This document shows, one piece after another, positions 17,239-25,732 of a DNA stretch of 64,000 nucleotides. Each line of letters starts with the position of its first letter. The stretch's first letter is position 1. The position numbers and the translations under genes are program-made. This DNA is from Rhizorhabdus wittichii RW1 (GTDB taxonomy: Bacteria; Pseudomonadota; Alphaproteobacteria; Sphingomonadales; Sphingomonadaceae), in the NCBI GenBank assembly GCA_000016765.1, contig CP000699.1, positions 2,108,001 to 2,172,000 on the forward strand, written 5' to 3'. The notes beneath the pieces were generated by a model. It was not told where the DNA came from. It ran no database searches and worked only from the letters and a program-made list of their open reading frames with translations.

Positions 17239-18779
17239 CCGCCATCCATCCCTCCGCCATCCTGATCTTCGCCGCGATCGTCCTGTCGTCGCTCGTCATC
17301 ACCTATTGGGCGCATCGGCGCAGCAAGAGCGCCGAGGGCTTCTACGCGGCCGGCGGCAACATCACGCCGATGCAGAACGGGATCGCCATCTCGGGCGACT
17401 ATCTGTCGGCCGCCTCCTTCCTGGGGACGATCGCGGTCTTCTACGGCATGGGCGACGACGGGCTGATCTACGCGGTCGGGGCGGCGGCCGGCTGGCCGAT
17501 CGTGCTGTGCCTGGTCGCCGAGCGGCTGCGCAACCTCGGCCGCTACACCTTCTCCGACGTGGTCAGCTACCGGCTCGAGGAGAAGCCGATCCGGCTGTTC
17601 ACCGCGGTCAGCACCCTGTGCGTCACCGGCGCCTACCTGATCGCGCAGATGGTCGGCGGCGCGACGCTGATCGCCGCGCTGTTCGGCCTGTCCTACGCCG
17701 CCGCCATCGCCTGCTTCGGCGTGCTGATGGTGTTCTACGTGGTGATCGGCGGCATGACCGCGACGACCTGGATCCAGATCATCAAGGCGACGCTGCTCGT
17801 CCTGATCGCGCTGGTGATGGTGGCACTGGCGATGCGGCTTTACGGCGGCCCGCTGGCGCTGGTCGACGCGGCGGCCGCCTCCTCGACCGGCCCGACCGGG
17901 CATATGCGCGAGTCCGGACTGCTCCCCGACGGCTTCAGCGCGGTGTCGCTGGCGCTGGCCTTCGCGCTCGGCCCGGTCGGCCTGCCGCACATCCTGATGC
18001 GCTTCTTCACCGTCCGCGACGGCATCTCGGCGCGCCGCTCGCTGAGCATCGCCGCGCTGATCATCGCCGTCTTCCAGATGCTGATGGTGCTGCTCGGCTA
18101 TGCCGCCATGGCGCTGCTGTCGGGCGACGCGCGCTTCGCCCAGGCCGACGGCAAGCTGGTCGGCGGCCTCAACATGGCGACCCTCCACCTCGCCGAGGCG
18201 CTCGGCGGGCCGACGCTGCTCGGCGCTGTGTCGGCGGTCTCCTTCGCGACGATCCTCGCGGTCGTGGCCGGGCTGACGCTGGCGGCGGCCTCGGCCGTGT
18301 CGCGCGACCTTTATCGCCACGTCTTCGCGCGCGGGACGGCCAACGACCAGCGCGAGGTGCGCATCTCGAAGATATCGGCGGCGGTGATCGGCGTGATCTC
18401 GGTGGTGCTCGGCCTTGCCTTCGAGCATGAGAATATCGGCTTCCTCGCGACGCTGCCGCTGGTCATCGCCGCCAGCGTCAACTGCCCGATCCTGCTGCTC
18501 GCGCTCTACTGGAAGGGCCTCACCACGCGCGGCGCGGTGACCGGCGGCACGCTGGGCCTGCTCTTCTCGGTCGTGCCGATCATCCTCAGCAAGAAGGTGT
18601 GGGTCGACACGCTGGGCCATCCGGAAGCGATCTTCCCCTATGAATATCCGACCGTCCTCGCGCTCGCGGCGGCGGTCGGCGGGGCGGTGCTGGTCTCGCA
18701 TTTCGACCGTGGCGCGCGCGCCGACCGCGAGCGCGCCGCCTTCGCCGCGCAGCGACGCCGCTCGATCGGGCTCGGCTGA
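17235..18779 (+). CDS. Sodium:solute symporter family protein (ActP-like)
   Basis: 514 residues with about 13 hydrophobic segments. Typical SSS features are the early GFYAAGGNITPMQNGIAISGDYLSAASFLG region (abridged here: FYAAGGNI and DYLSAASF), GGMTATTWIQIIKA, and a late helix with conserved small residues. The nearest known group is the ActP/acetate-carboxylate branch, which takes up small carboxylates with sodium. In this cluster the cargo may be a uronate or aldonate instead. It is coupled to the DUF485 gene upstream and followed 7 bp later by the flavin reductase-like gene. Confidence 0.85.
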   Translation: MTAIHPSAILIFAAIVLSSLVITYWAHRRSKSAEGFYAAGGNITPMQNGIAISGDYLSAASFLGTIAVFYGMGDDGLIYAVGAAAGWPIVLCLVAERLRNLGRYTFSDVVSYRLEEKPIRLFTAVSTLCVTGAYLIAQMVGGATLIAALFGLSYAAAIACFGVLMVFYVVIGGMTATTWIQIIKATLLVLIALVMVALAMRLYGGPLALVDAAAASSTGPTGHMRESGLLPDGFSAVSLALAFALGPVGLPHILMRFFTVRDGISARRSLSIAALIIAVFQMLMVLLGYAAMALLSGDARFAQADGKLVGGLNMATLHLAEALGGPTLLGAVSAVSFATILAVVAGLTLAAASAVSRDLYRHVFARGTANDQREVRISKISAAVIGVISVVLGLAFEHENIGFLATLPLVIAASVNCPILLLALYWKGLTTRGAVTGGTLGLLFSVVPIILSKKVWVDTLGHPEAIFPYEYPTVLALAAAVGGAVLVSHFDRGARADRERAAFAAQRRRSIGLG

Positions 18780-18786
18780 CCGTCCG

Positions 18787-19395
18787 ATGGGGTGGCATTT
18801 CTATCGCCCCGAGGACGGCCATGGCCTTCCCCATGACCCGTTCAAGGCGATCGTCACGCCGCGCCCGATCGGGTGGATATCGACGGTCGACGCCGAGGGA
18901 CGGCCGAACCTGGCGCCCTACAGCTTCTTCAACGCGCTGTCGTCGCGGCCGCCGATCCTCGGCTTCGCGAGCGAGGGGCGCAAGGACACGCTCGCCAATA
19001 TCGAGGCGACCGGCGAGTTCGTCTTCAACCTGGCGACCGGACCGCTGGCGGCGGCGGTCAGCCTGACCTCGCGGACCGTCGCCGCCGACGTCGACGAGAT
19101 GGCGCTGGCCGGGCTCGCCGCCGTGCCGTGCCGGATCGTCCGCGCGCCGCGCGTCGCGGCCTCGCCAGCCGCGCTCGAATGCCGGCTGATCGAGGTCCAT
19201 CGGATCACCGACCTGTCCGGGCAGCCGACCGACCACCGGCTCGTGATCGGCCAGGTGGTCGGCGTCCATATCGCGCAGGACTATCTCCGCGACGGACTGT
19301 TCGACACGGCCGCAGCGGCGCCGCTCGCGCGCTGCGGCTATGTCGCCGACTATGCGGTCGCCGACCGCATCCTCAGCGTCCCGCGCGAGGATTGA
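18787..19395 (+). CDS. Flavin reductase family protein (FMN-binding split barrel)
   Basis: 202 residues. The N-terminal pattern IVTPRPIGWISTVDAEGRPNLAPYSFFNALS (positions about 18-48) is the flavin reductase-like FMN-binding domain; shortest diagnostic pieces are RPIGWIST and NLAPYSFFN. The ATG at 18787 lies 7 bp after the symporter stop, so it belongs to the same operon. Such proteins supply reduced flavin to a monooxygenase or act on their own substrate. No two-component monooxygenase is present in the cluster, so the partner is unknown. Its 3' end overlaps the convergent PQQ dehydrogenase gene by 23 bp. Confidence 0.8.
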   Translation: MGWHFYRPEDGHGLPHDPFKAIVTPRPIGWISTVDAEGRPNLAPYSFFNALSSRPPILGFASEGRKDTLANIEATGEFVFNLATGPLAAAVSLTSRTVAADVDEMALAGLAAVPCRIVRAPRVAASPAALECRLIEVHRITDLSGQPTDHRLVIGQVVGVHIAQDYLRDGLFDTAAAAPLARCGYVADYAVADRILSVPRED

Positions 19396-21535
19396 GCCGG
19401 GGCCGTTCGGGCAGCGCGAAGGCGATGAAGCTGCCGCCCGGCACATTGTCCGGCCCGGCCGCCTTACCGCCGCCCGCCGCGATCACGACGAACTGCCGGC
19501 CCCCGGCCTCGTAGACGGCGGGGGTGGCGTTGCCCGCCGCCGGCAGCAGCGTCTCCCACAGCAGCTTGCCGCTGCGCTTGTCATAGGCGCGGAACTTGCG
19601 GTCGTAGACGGTCGCGCCGATGAAGAACAATCCGCCCGCGGTGACGACGCCGCCGCCATAATTGTCCGATCCGGTGTCGCCCATGCCCTTGGCGACCAGC
19701 TCGGGATATTCGCCGAAATTGCGCCGCCAGGCATAGCGGCCGCTGTTCAGGTCGATCGCGCTCAGCGTGCCCCAGGGCGGGCGGATGCCGGGATAGCCGT
19801 CGGGATCGGCGAGCTTGCCATAGCCCGCGAAGCTGTATTCGGCGGCGTCGGAACGGGTCCGCACCTCACCCTTCAGCGCGGTATCGCGATCATAGACCAG
19901 ATAGTCGGCGACCGCGCCGATCCCTTCGTTGCCGAGATGCTCGAAGCTGGGCATCCGCCCGCCGCCGCGCCCGATCATGCGGAACACGTCGAACTTGGTC
20001 AGCCGGTCGCCGACCCCGGCCAGCGAGGGGAATTCGGGCGGCGATCCCTTGCGGTCGAGGCCGTGGCAGCCCGAGCATTCGGCCTCGTAGATCGCCTTGC
20101 CCGACGCGATCGGCGAGGTCGACCGCTTGCCGAGCTGCAGCACCGACGGCTTCTCGTTGCTGTTGACGTAGAGCAGGCCGGTCTCGGGATCGAAGGCCGT
20201 GCCACCCCATTCGGCGCCGCCGTCGGTGCCGGGGGCGAGCAGCGTCCCCTCGAAGCTCGGCGGCGCGAAGAAGGCGGACGAGGCGAAGCGGTCGAAGCGC
20301 TCGGCGACCGCCTTGTGCGCCTCGGGCGTGCGCATGGTCAGGTCCGCGCGGCTCAGGCCCTGGCGCGCATAGGGCGCCGGCAGCGACGGGAAGGGCTGGG
20401 TCGGCGAGGCATGTTCGCCGGGGATGGTCGACGGCGGCACCGGCCGCTCGACGATCGGGAACAGCGGCGCGCCGGTGACGCGGTCGAGGACATAGACGAA
20501 GCCCTGCTTGCTGGTCTGCGCCACCGCGTCGACCATGCGCCCGCCGCGCCGGACCGTCACCAGGCTGGGCGGCGCCGGGAAGTCATAGTCCCAGAGGTCG
20601 TGGTGGACCGCCTGGAAATGCCACAGCCGCCGGCCGGTCGCGGCGTCGAGCGCGACCAGCGAATTGGCGAAGAGGTTGTCGCCCTTCCGATCGCCGCCGA
20701 AGAAGTCCTTGTCGCCCTGCCCCGCCGACGCGGTCGGCACGAACAGGATGCCGCGCTTGCCATCGAGCGCCATGCCGGCCCAGGCATTGGCGCCGTTGAT
20801 CGTCTTCCAGGCGTCCTTCGGCCAGCTGTCATAGCCATATTCGCCGGGCTGCGGGATGGTGTGGAAGGTCCAGCGGATCTTGCCCGTGCGCGCGTCATAG
20901 GCGCGGATATGGCCGGGCGCCCAGCCGGTCGTGCCCATGATGACGAGGTCGCCATGGACGATCCCCGGCGTGTTCGCGCCCACAGAGATATCCTTGGGAT
21001 CGCGGCCGAGACCGTCGCGCAGGTCGACCCGGCCGCCGGCGCCGAAGCTCGGGATCGCCTTGCCGGTGCGCGCGTCGATCGCCAGCAGGAAGGAGCGCGA
21101 GGTCATGAAGATGCGCGCCTCGCGACCGTCGGACCAGTAGCTCACCCCGCGCAGCCGCTGCTTGCTGACCACCGTCTCGCCGGGATTGGGATCGAACATC
21201 CACAGCTTCCGCCCGGTCGCCGCATCGAGCGCGAAGACGCGCAGCCGGGGCGAGACCACATACATCACCCCGTCGACGACGATCGGGTTGCATTCCATCT
21301 CCGACGCGTTGCCGCCCTCGCCGAAGGCGTCGCCGGTGTCGAACGTCCACGCGACCGCGAGCTTGCCGACATTGCGCGTGTCGATCTGCCGCAGCGAGGA
21401 ATAGTGGATATTGTCGGTCCCGCCGCCATAGGCCGGCCAGCCGCGATATCCGCCCGCGGCATCCGGCGCCGCCCGTGGCGCGGCGAGCAGCATCGTCGAG
21501 ACGAGCGCGAGGGACAGGGCGGCCGATCGATGCAT
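19373..21535 (-). CDS. PQQ-dependent dehydrogenase with inserted heme c domain (quinoprotein glucose dehydrogenase-like)
   Basis: 720 residues. After a Sec signal (MHRSAALSLALVSTMLLAAP) comes a quinoprotein beta-propeller with W-motif-like repeats (for example ALDAATGRKLWMF, AYDARTGKIRWTF, AYDKRSGKLLWET). Inside the propeller, near residues 478-550, is a c-type cytochrome segment with CSGCH (C487, C490, H491) and a probable Met ligand in GGRMPSF. This layout resembles the soluble glucose/alcohol dehydrogenases that pass electrons from PQQ through heme to the respiratory chain. The ATG at 21535 follows a GGAGGAG site. It lies inside the sugar cluster with an operator palindrome upstream, so a sugar substrate is likely. 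Confidence 0.85.
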   Translation of the reverse strand: MHRSAALSLALVSTMLLAAPRAAPDAAGGYRGWPAYGGGTDNIHYSSLRQIDTRNVGKLAVAWTFDTGDAFGEGGNASEMECNPIVVDGVMYVVSPRLRVFALDAATGRKLWMFDPNPGETVVSKQRLRGVSYWSDGREARIFMTSRSFLLAIDARTGKAIPSFGAGGRVDLRDGLGRDPKDISVGANTPGIVHGDLVIMGTTGWAPGHIRAYDARTGKIRWTFHTIPQPGEYGYDSWPKDAWKTINGANAWAGMALDGKRGILFVPTASAGQGDKDFFGGDRKGDNLFANSLVALDAATGRRLWHFQAVHHDLWDYDFPAPPSLVTVRRGGRMVDAVAQTSKQGFVYVLDRVTGAPLFPIVERPVPPSTIPGEHASPTQPFPSLPAPYARQGLSRADLTMRTPEAHKAVAERFDRFASSAFFAPPSFEGTLLAPGTDGGAEWGGTAFDPETGLLYVNSNEKPSVLQLGKRSTSPIASGKAIYEAECSGCHGLDRKGSPPEFPSLAGVGDRLTKFDVFRMIGRGGGRMPSFEHLGNEGIGAVADYLVYDRDTALKGEVRTRSDAAEYSFAGYGKLADPDGYPGIRPPWGTLSAIDLNSGRYAWRRNFGEYPELVAKGMGDTGSDNYGGGVVTAGGLFFIGATVYDRKFRAYDKRSGKLLWETLLPAAGNATPAVYEAGGRQFVVIAAGGGKAAGPDNVPGGSFIAFALPERPRLNPRAGR

Positions 21536-21678
21536 GGGAACTCCTCCGCAAGATGGACGACGGCGGTCATGCCGCCGCGCCGAAAGGGCGACGCGCGGAT
21601 GCGAATCCCCGATTCCGCTCTTCCCAAGCGATTCGGAATCAGACAGGCTGCGCACCGCAGGTCATGCCCTACGACATA

Positions 21679-21693
21679 ATCGGTCTGACCGAT
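21679..21693. promoter_or_regulatory. Perfect palindromic operator ATCGGTC-T-GACCGAT
   Basis: A 15-bp site with perfect 7-bp arms around a central T, upstream of the PQQ dehydrogenase. It is the most symmetric member of the motif family seen at 4642, 8323, 8346, 11468, 12479, 15809 and 22009 and has the form expected for a GntR/FadR-type dimer. A further GACCAATCTGA lies at about 21711. Confidence 0.65.
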
Positions 21694-22008
21694 ATCAGGC
21701 AAGAAGAGAGGACCAATCTGACGATGACCCTCCCGATCCGGTCAGAATGCGGCTCTTCGAGAACCCGGAGGCGGTTCGCTCGGGCACCACGTTCGCCGAC
21801 GACGCAAACCCCAAATAACGCGTTCTATTATAATTATTTAATGGAAATCCCGCTCAGTGGGGAACGGCAGGACGCAACGCGATGCCCGACCGCATCGAGG
21901 CTGATAAACCGGGTCCGTTGGTAGCGATGGCCCGCACCGCCGGACCAGGATTTGACGGGACGGCCCTACCGTCAAACCAGCCATTGACATGGCCAGTCAC
22001 TCCGATCA

Positions 22009-22034
22009 AATTGGACAGACCATAAGGTCTGACA
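22009..22034. promoter_or_regulatory. Operator-like site upstream of the TonB-dependent receptor
   Basis: AAATTGGACAGACC is followed by ATAAGGTCTGAC, combining the AATTGGNC half-site of the cluster with an AGACC-ATAA-GGTCT inverted repeat, about 30-50 bp before the receptor start. A TTGACA at 21984 could be a -35 box, but no clear -10 box follows. Confidence 0.55.
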
Positions 22035-22060
22035 CGAAACCGTATAAGGGGATTTGAAGC

Positions 22061-24295
22061 ATGAGGGAGATTTCAAGGGCGCGCGTCATCGGAATGCTGC
22101 TTGCCGGGGCCAGCCTGTCCGCCGTTCCGGCCCATGCCCAGGATGCCACCTCCCCCGCAGCCGAGGCCTCCCAAGGCGGCCTGGCCGACATCGTCGTCAC
22201 CGCCGAGAAGCGCCCGAGCATCGCGCAGCGCGCGCCCATCGCCCTCTCGGTCGTCACCTCCGAGGCGATCAAGCGGCAGGGCGTCGGCAACGTCGCCGAC
22301 CTCACCACCCTCACCCCCAGCGTCGGCTTCTCGCAGAACGGCGCCAACACGGTGATCACCGTCCGCGGCGTTTCCAGCCGCGACACCAACCAGCTCGGCG
22401 ACCCCGCCGTCTCGATCAGCCTCGACGGCTTCTACTTCCAGCGCTCGCTGGGCCTCAACATCGCGCTGTTCGACCTCGAGCGGGTGGAGGCGCTGCGCGG
22501 CCCGCAGGGCACGCTGCTCGGCCGCAACGCGACCGGCGGCGCGCTCAACATCATCACCGCCAAGCCGACCGACAGCTTCTCGGCCGCGCTGACCGGCGAG
22601 GTCGGCAATTACGACCTGATCGCGACGCAGGGCTATGTGAACATCCCGGTCAGCGACAAGGTGAAGCTGCGCGCCGCCTTCATGACGCGCGACCGCGACG
22701 GCTATCGCCACAACGCCCCGGCCCGCGATGGCGACGACGACCACAGCCGCGCCGCCCGCCTCCATCTGCTGTTCCAGCCGACCGACCGGTGGGACATCCT
22801 GCTGACCGGCGAATATTCGCACCAGGACGGCGTCGGCCCGGTGATCCAGCCCGTCGCCCACCGCTTCCTGCCCAACGGGCAGCTCGACACCAGCCGGGTC
22901 GACATCCCCGGCGACGGCAAGCGCTTCGCGGTTCCGTCCGGCGGGTTCATCCGGCTCAATTCCTATAATTTCCGCTGGAACACCAACTACGACCTCGACT
23001 TCGCGACGCTGACCTATCTGGGCGGCTATCGCTCGCTGAAATATGCCAATGTCCGCACCCTGGGCGCCGACTATGCCACCAACCGCCGCAACTTCACCTT
23101 CGACCAGCATGAGCGCCCCCGGTCCTGGAACCACGAGCTGCGCCTGTCGTCGAAATCCGACACGCCGCTGATCTGGCAGGCCGGTCTCTATTATTTCCGC
23201 GAGAAGAACAGCACCGTGTCGCTGTTCCGCGACTTCCGCGTGCCGGGCCAGTTCCCGACCCCGGCCGCCTGCCTGTGCGAACCCGGCGTCGAGCTTCAGA
23301 TCTTCCGCAAGCCCGACCTGCTGCTGCAGTCGAAGGCGGTGTTCGGCCAGGCCTCCTATGCCATCACCGACCAGTTCCGGCTCGAAGGCGGCGCGCGCTA
23401 TTCGTCGGACAAGAAGCACAATCTCAGCGCGACCAACATCGCGACCAACGTCAACACCTATATCAACACCGGCGCGATCAACTATGTGAACAATCCGCCG
23501 AGCGCGGTCCGCCTTTCCTCGCACCGGACGACCTTCCACGCCGCCGCCAATTATCAGTGGACGCCGCGCAACCTGCTCTACGCGAAGTTCGATACCGGCT
23601 ATAAGTCGGGCGGCTTCACCGACCTGCAGGTCTATGGTCCCGAGAACATCAAGGCCTGGGAAATCGGCTCGAAGAACCGTTTCCTCAACAACACGCTCCA
23701 GGTGAACCTGTCGGCCTTCCTGTACAAGTACAAGGACCAGCAGGTGCAGCAGCAGATCACCCTGCCGAGCGGCGGCATCGGCACCGGCACGGTCAACGCC
23801 GGCGCATCGAAGCTCTATGGCGGCGATGTCGACATCGTCTACCAGGTCACCCCCAACGATCGCATCGAGCTGTTCGGCGCCTATCTGCACGCCCGCTTCA
23901 CCGACTTCGTCGCGGTCGTCAACGGCGCCAACAAGCAGCTCGCCGGCAACCGGCTGCAGCAGGCGCCCGACTGGGTGTTCAACGCCGGCTATGAGCATGT
24001 CTTCCCGGTCGGCGACGGATCGATCACGACCCGTCTCCAGACGCATTATGAGAGCAAGTCCTACTTCACCTTCACCAATTACGGAGCCGACAAGCAGCCC
24101 GGCTACATGCGGTCGGACATCATCGTCACCTACGCCGCGCCGGACGATCGCTGGCGGCTCGAAGGCTACGTCCGCAACCTCGAGGACAAGCTGATCTTCA
24201 GCAATGCCGACGTGGTCAGCACCACCTATGTCAGCTACCGTTACCAATATCAGGCGCCGCGGACCTATGGTGCGCGCCTGACGGTCAACTTCTGA
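22061..24295 (+). CDS. TonB-dependent outer-membrane receptor
   Basis: 744 residues. A signal peptide ending near PAHAQD is followed by a TonB-box-like segment (ADIVVTAEKR), a plug domain with VEALRGPQGTLLGRNATGG, and a long beta-barrel ending in a terminal aromatic residue (RLTVNF). It imports a large or scarce substrate across the outer membrane using TonB energy. The operator-like site just upstream and the downstream overlapping isomerase-like gene tie it to the sugar-acid cluster, so a glycoside or glucuronide is the likely ligand rather than a siderophore; the ligand itself is inferred. Confidence 0.92.
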   Translation: MREISRARVIGMLLAGASLSAVPAHAQDATSPAAEASQGGLADIVVTAEKRPSIAQRAPIALSVVTSEAIKRQGVGNVADLTTLTPSVGFSQNGANTVITVRGVSSRDTNQLGDPAVSISLDGFYFQRSLGLNIALFDLERVEALRGPQGTLLGRNATGGALNIITAKPTDSFSAALTGEVGNYDLIATQGYVNIPVSDKVKLRAAFMTRDRDGYRHNAPARDGDDDHSRAARLHLLFQPTDRWDILLTGEYSHQDGVGPVIQPVAHRFLPNGQLDTSRVDIPGDGKRFAVPSGGFIRLNSYNFRWNTNYDLDFATLTYLGGYRSLKYANVRTLGADYATNRRNFTFDQHERPRSWNHELRLSSKSDTPLIWQAGLYYFREKNSTVSLFRDFRVPGQFPTPAACLCEPGVELQIFRKPDLLLQSKAVFGQASYAITDQFRLEGGARYSSDKKHNLSATNIATNVNTYINTGAINYVNNPPSAVRLSSHRTTFHAAANYQWTPRNLLYAKFDTGYKSGGFTDLQVYGPENIKAWEIGSKNRFLNNTLQVNLSAFLYKYKDQQVQQQITLPSGGIGTGTVNAGASKLYGGDVDIVYQVTPNDRIELFGAYLHARFTDFVAVVNGANKQLAGNRLQQAPDWVFNAGYEHVFPVGDGSITTRLQTHYESKSYFTFTNYGADKQPGYMRSDIIVTYAAPDDRWRLEGYVRNLEDKLIFSNADVVSTTYVSYRYQYQAPRTYGARLTVNF

Positions 24296-25194
24296 TGATC
24301 GCGGCCGCCCTCGACCGGCGGCGCTTCCTGGCGGGGACCGCCGCGTGTCTCGCCGCCGGCATCGCCGGGGCGAAGACGCCGGCGGCCCCCGCCGCCCCCT
24401 CGCTGGGCGCGTGGACGTCGCTCGACAACGCGGCGCTGCTCGCTTCGTCGGGCTACGGCTTCGTCGAGGAGGAGGTCGACCGCTTCCTCCTCCCCGACAA
24501 GCCCGACACGGCGTTCGAGGCGGCGCTGGCCACCGCCCGCGCCGCGCCGATCCCGGTCCGCACGCTGGTCCGGCTGCTGCCGCCGTCATTGCAGAGCGTC
24601 GGCCCCGACACCGCGCATGACGGCATCGTCACCTTCTGCGAGACCGTGTTCGCCCGCGCGCGCCGCGCCGGGGTCGAGACGGTGGTGTTCGGCAGCCCGC
24701 GCTCGCGCCGCATCCCCGAAGGCTTCCCGCGCGCCACCGCCGAGGCGCAGCTCATAGAGCTGTGCAAGCGGCTCGGCCCGGTCGCCCAGGCGCACGGCGT
24801 CATTCTCGCGCTCGAGCCGCTCAACCATACGGAGACGAACTTCATCAACCGGGTGAGCGAGGGCGGCGCGATCGTCCGCGCGGTCGGCCATCCGAGCGTC
24901 GGGCTGGTCGCCGACCTGTTCCATATGCGGATGGAGGACGAAGGCCCCGCCAGCCTGATCGAGAACGGCCCGCTGATCCGCCACGTCCAGATCGCCGAGA
25001 AGCAGGGGCGCCGCGCCCCCGGCGTGGCGGGCGAGGATTTCTCGGCCTATTTCGAGGCGCTGCGATCGATCGGCTATGACCGCCGGCTGTCGGTCGAATG
25101 CCTGTGGTCGGACATAGCCCGGGAAGCCCCGCTGGCCGCCCGGACGATCCGGGCGCAATATCCGGCCGCCACGGCCAAGGCCGCGCGCGGATGA
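24295..25194 (+). CDS. Tat-exported sugar phosphate isomerase/epimerase family protein (TIM barrel)
   Basis: 299 residues. A short twin-arginine-like signal (LDRRRFLAGTAACLAAGIAG) precedes a TIM barrel close to the D-tagatose 3-epimerase/hydroxypyruvate isomerase group. Probable metal-binding residues are in ILALEPLNH (Glu), GLVADLFHM (Asp), IRHVQIAEK (His) and LSVECLW (Glu). The start codon shares one base with the stop of the TonB receptor gene, so the two are cotranslated. It is the fourth exported member of this fold in the cluster, which points to several periplasmic keto-sugar reactions. Confidence 0.82.
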   Translation: MIAAALDRRRFLAGTAACLAAGIAGAKTPAAPAAPSLGAWTSLDNAALLASSGYGFVEEEVDRFLLPDKPDTAFEAALATARAAPIPVRTLVRLLPPSLQSVGPDTAHDGIVTFCETVFARARRAGVETVVFGSPRSRRIPEGFPRATAEAQLIELCKRLGPVAQAHGVILALEPLNHTETNFINRVSEGGAIVRAVGHPSVGLVADLFHMRMEDEGPASLIENGPLIRHVQIAEKQGRRAPGVAGEDFSAYFEALRSIGYDRRLSVECLWSDIAREAPLAARTIRAQYPAATAKAARG

Positions 25195-25715
25195 TCGGCG
25201 CGGCCGTCGCGCTGATGCTGGCGGCGGCCGCCCCGGCGGCGCCCGACCCCGCCGCGGTCGACGCCTTCCTCCGCCGCGCCGGCGCCGCGACCGGCGCGCC
25301 GGTGCGGATCGACATGACGCGCACGATGGGCCGCAACCAGGACATCTCGCGCAAGATCACCGAACAGGTCCTCGCCGGCGAGAAGCGCGCGACGCTCGCC
25401 CGGGAGGCCGAGTTCGTCGAGAAGGGCTGGCCGCTGCCCCGGCCCGGGCAGATCGTCCTCGTCTACGACTTCGACGGCAAGCCCAGCTTCCTCTACCGGG
25501 TGGTCGCGGCGCAGGTCCTGCCGCTCGGATCGGTCGCCCCCTGGCACCTGATGACCGAGAGCCCGGCGCTGCGCGACCTGTCGGCGTGGCGCAAGGCGCA
25601 TCTCGGCCTGTGGAAGGACGCCATCGCCGGGATGAGCCCCGACGAGGTCGAGCACATGCCGGTGGTCTGGACCCGCTTCGAACCGGTCTATCCGGCGGCC
25701 AGCCCGCCCCGCTGA
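25191..25715 (+). CDS. ASCH-domain-like protein with an N-terminal signal-like helix
   Basis: 174 residues. A hydrophobic start (MIGAAVALMLAAAAPAAP) looks like a signal peptide. The rest resembles the ASCH fold: VLAGEKRATLAREAEF, PRPGQIVLVYDFDG and LSAWRKAHLGLWKD correspond to the GEK-T, PG and Wr-H elements of that family. ASCH proteins are PUA-related and usually cytoplasmic; a secreted form is unusual. It overlaps the upstream isomerase-like gene by 4 bp (ATGA), so it is part of the receptor operon. An in-frame region upstream lies inside the previous gene and was not used. Function unknown. Confidence 0.65.
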   Translation: MIGAAVALMLAAAAPAAPDPAAVDAFLRRAGAATGAPVRIDMTRTMGRNQDISRKITEQVLAGEKRATLAREAEFVEKGWPLPRPGQIVLVYDFDGKPSFLYRVVAAQVLPLGSVAPWHLMTESPALRDLSAWRKAHLGLWKDAIAGMSPDEVEHMPVVWTRFEPVYPAASPPR

Positions 25716-25732
25716 CCCACCGGCCCCGGCGG

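Larger units (their letters stand above)
21536..22060. other. 525-bp divergent intergenic region, no gene seen
   Basis: Separates the PQQ dehydrogenase (minus) from the TonB-dependent receptor (plus). It is AT-richer than its neighbours around 21800-21850. I see no convincing coding sequence. It holds two operator-like sites (21679-21693 and 22009-22034) and so is probably the control region for both genes. Confidence 0.6.

Noticed and set aside
19340-21679. Plus-strand open frame of 779 codons
   Set aside because: Antisense to the PQQ dehydrogenase, which has signal peptide, propeller motifs and heme site.
22073-24589. Minus-strand open frame of 838 codons
   Set aside because: Antisense to the TonB-dependent receptor; no motif.
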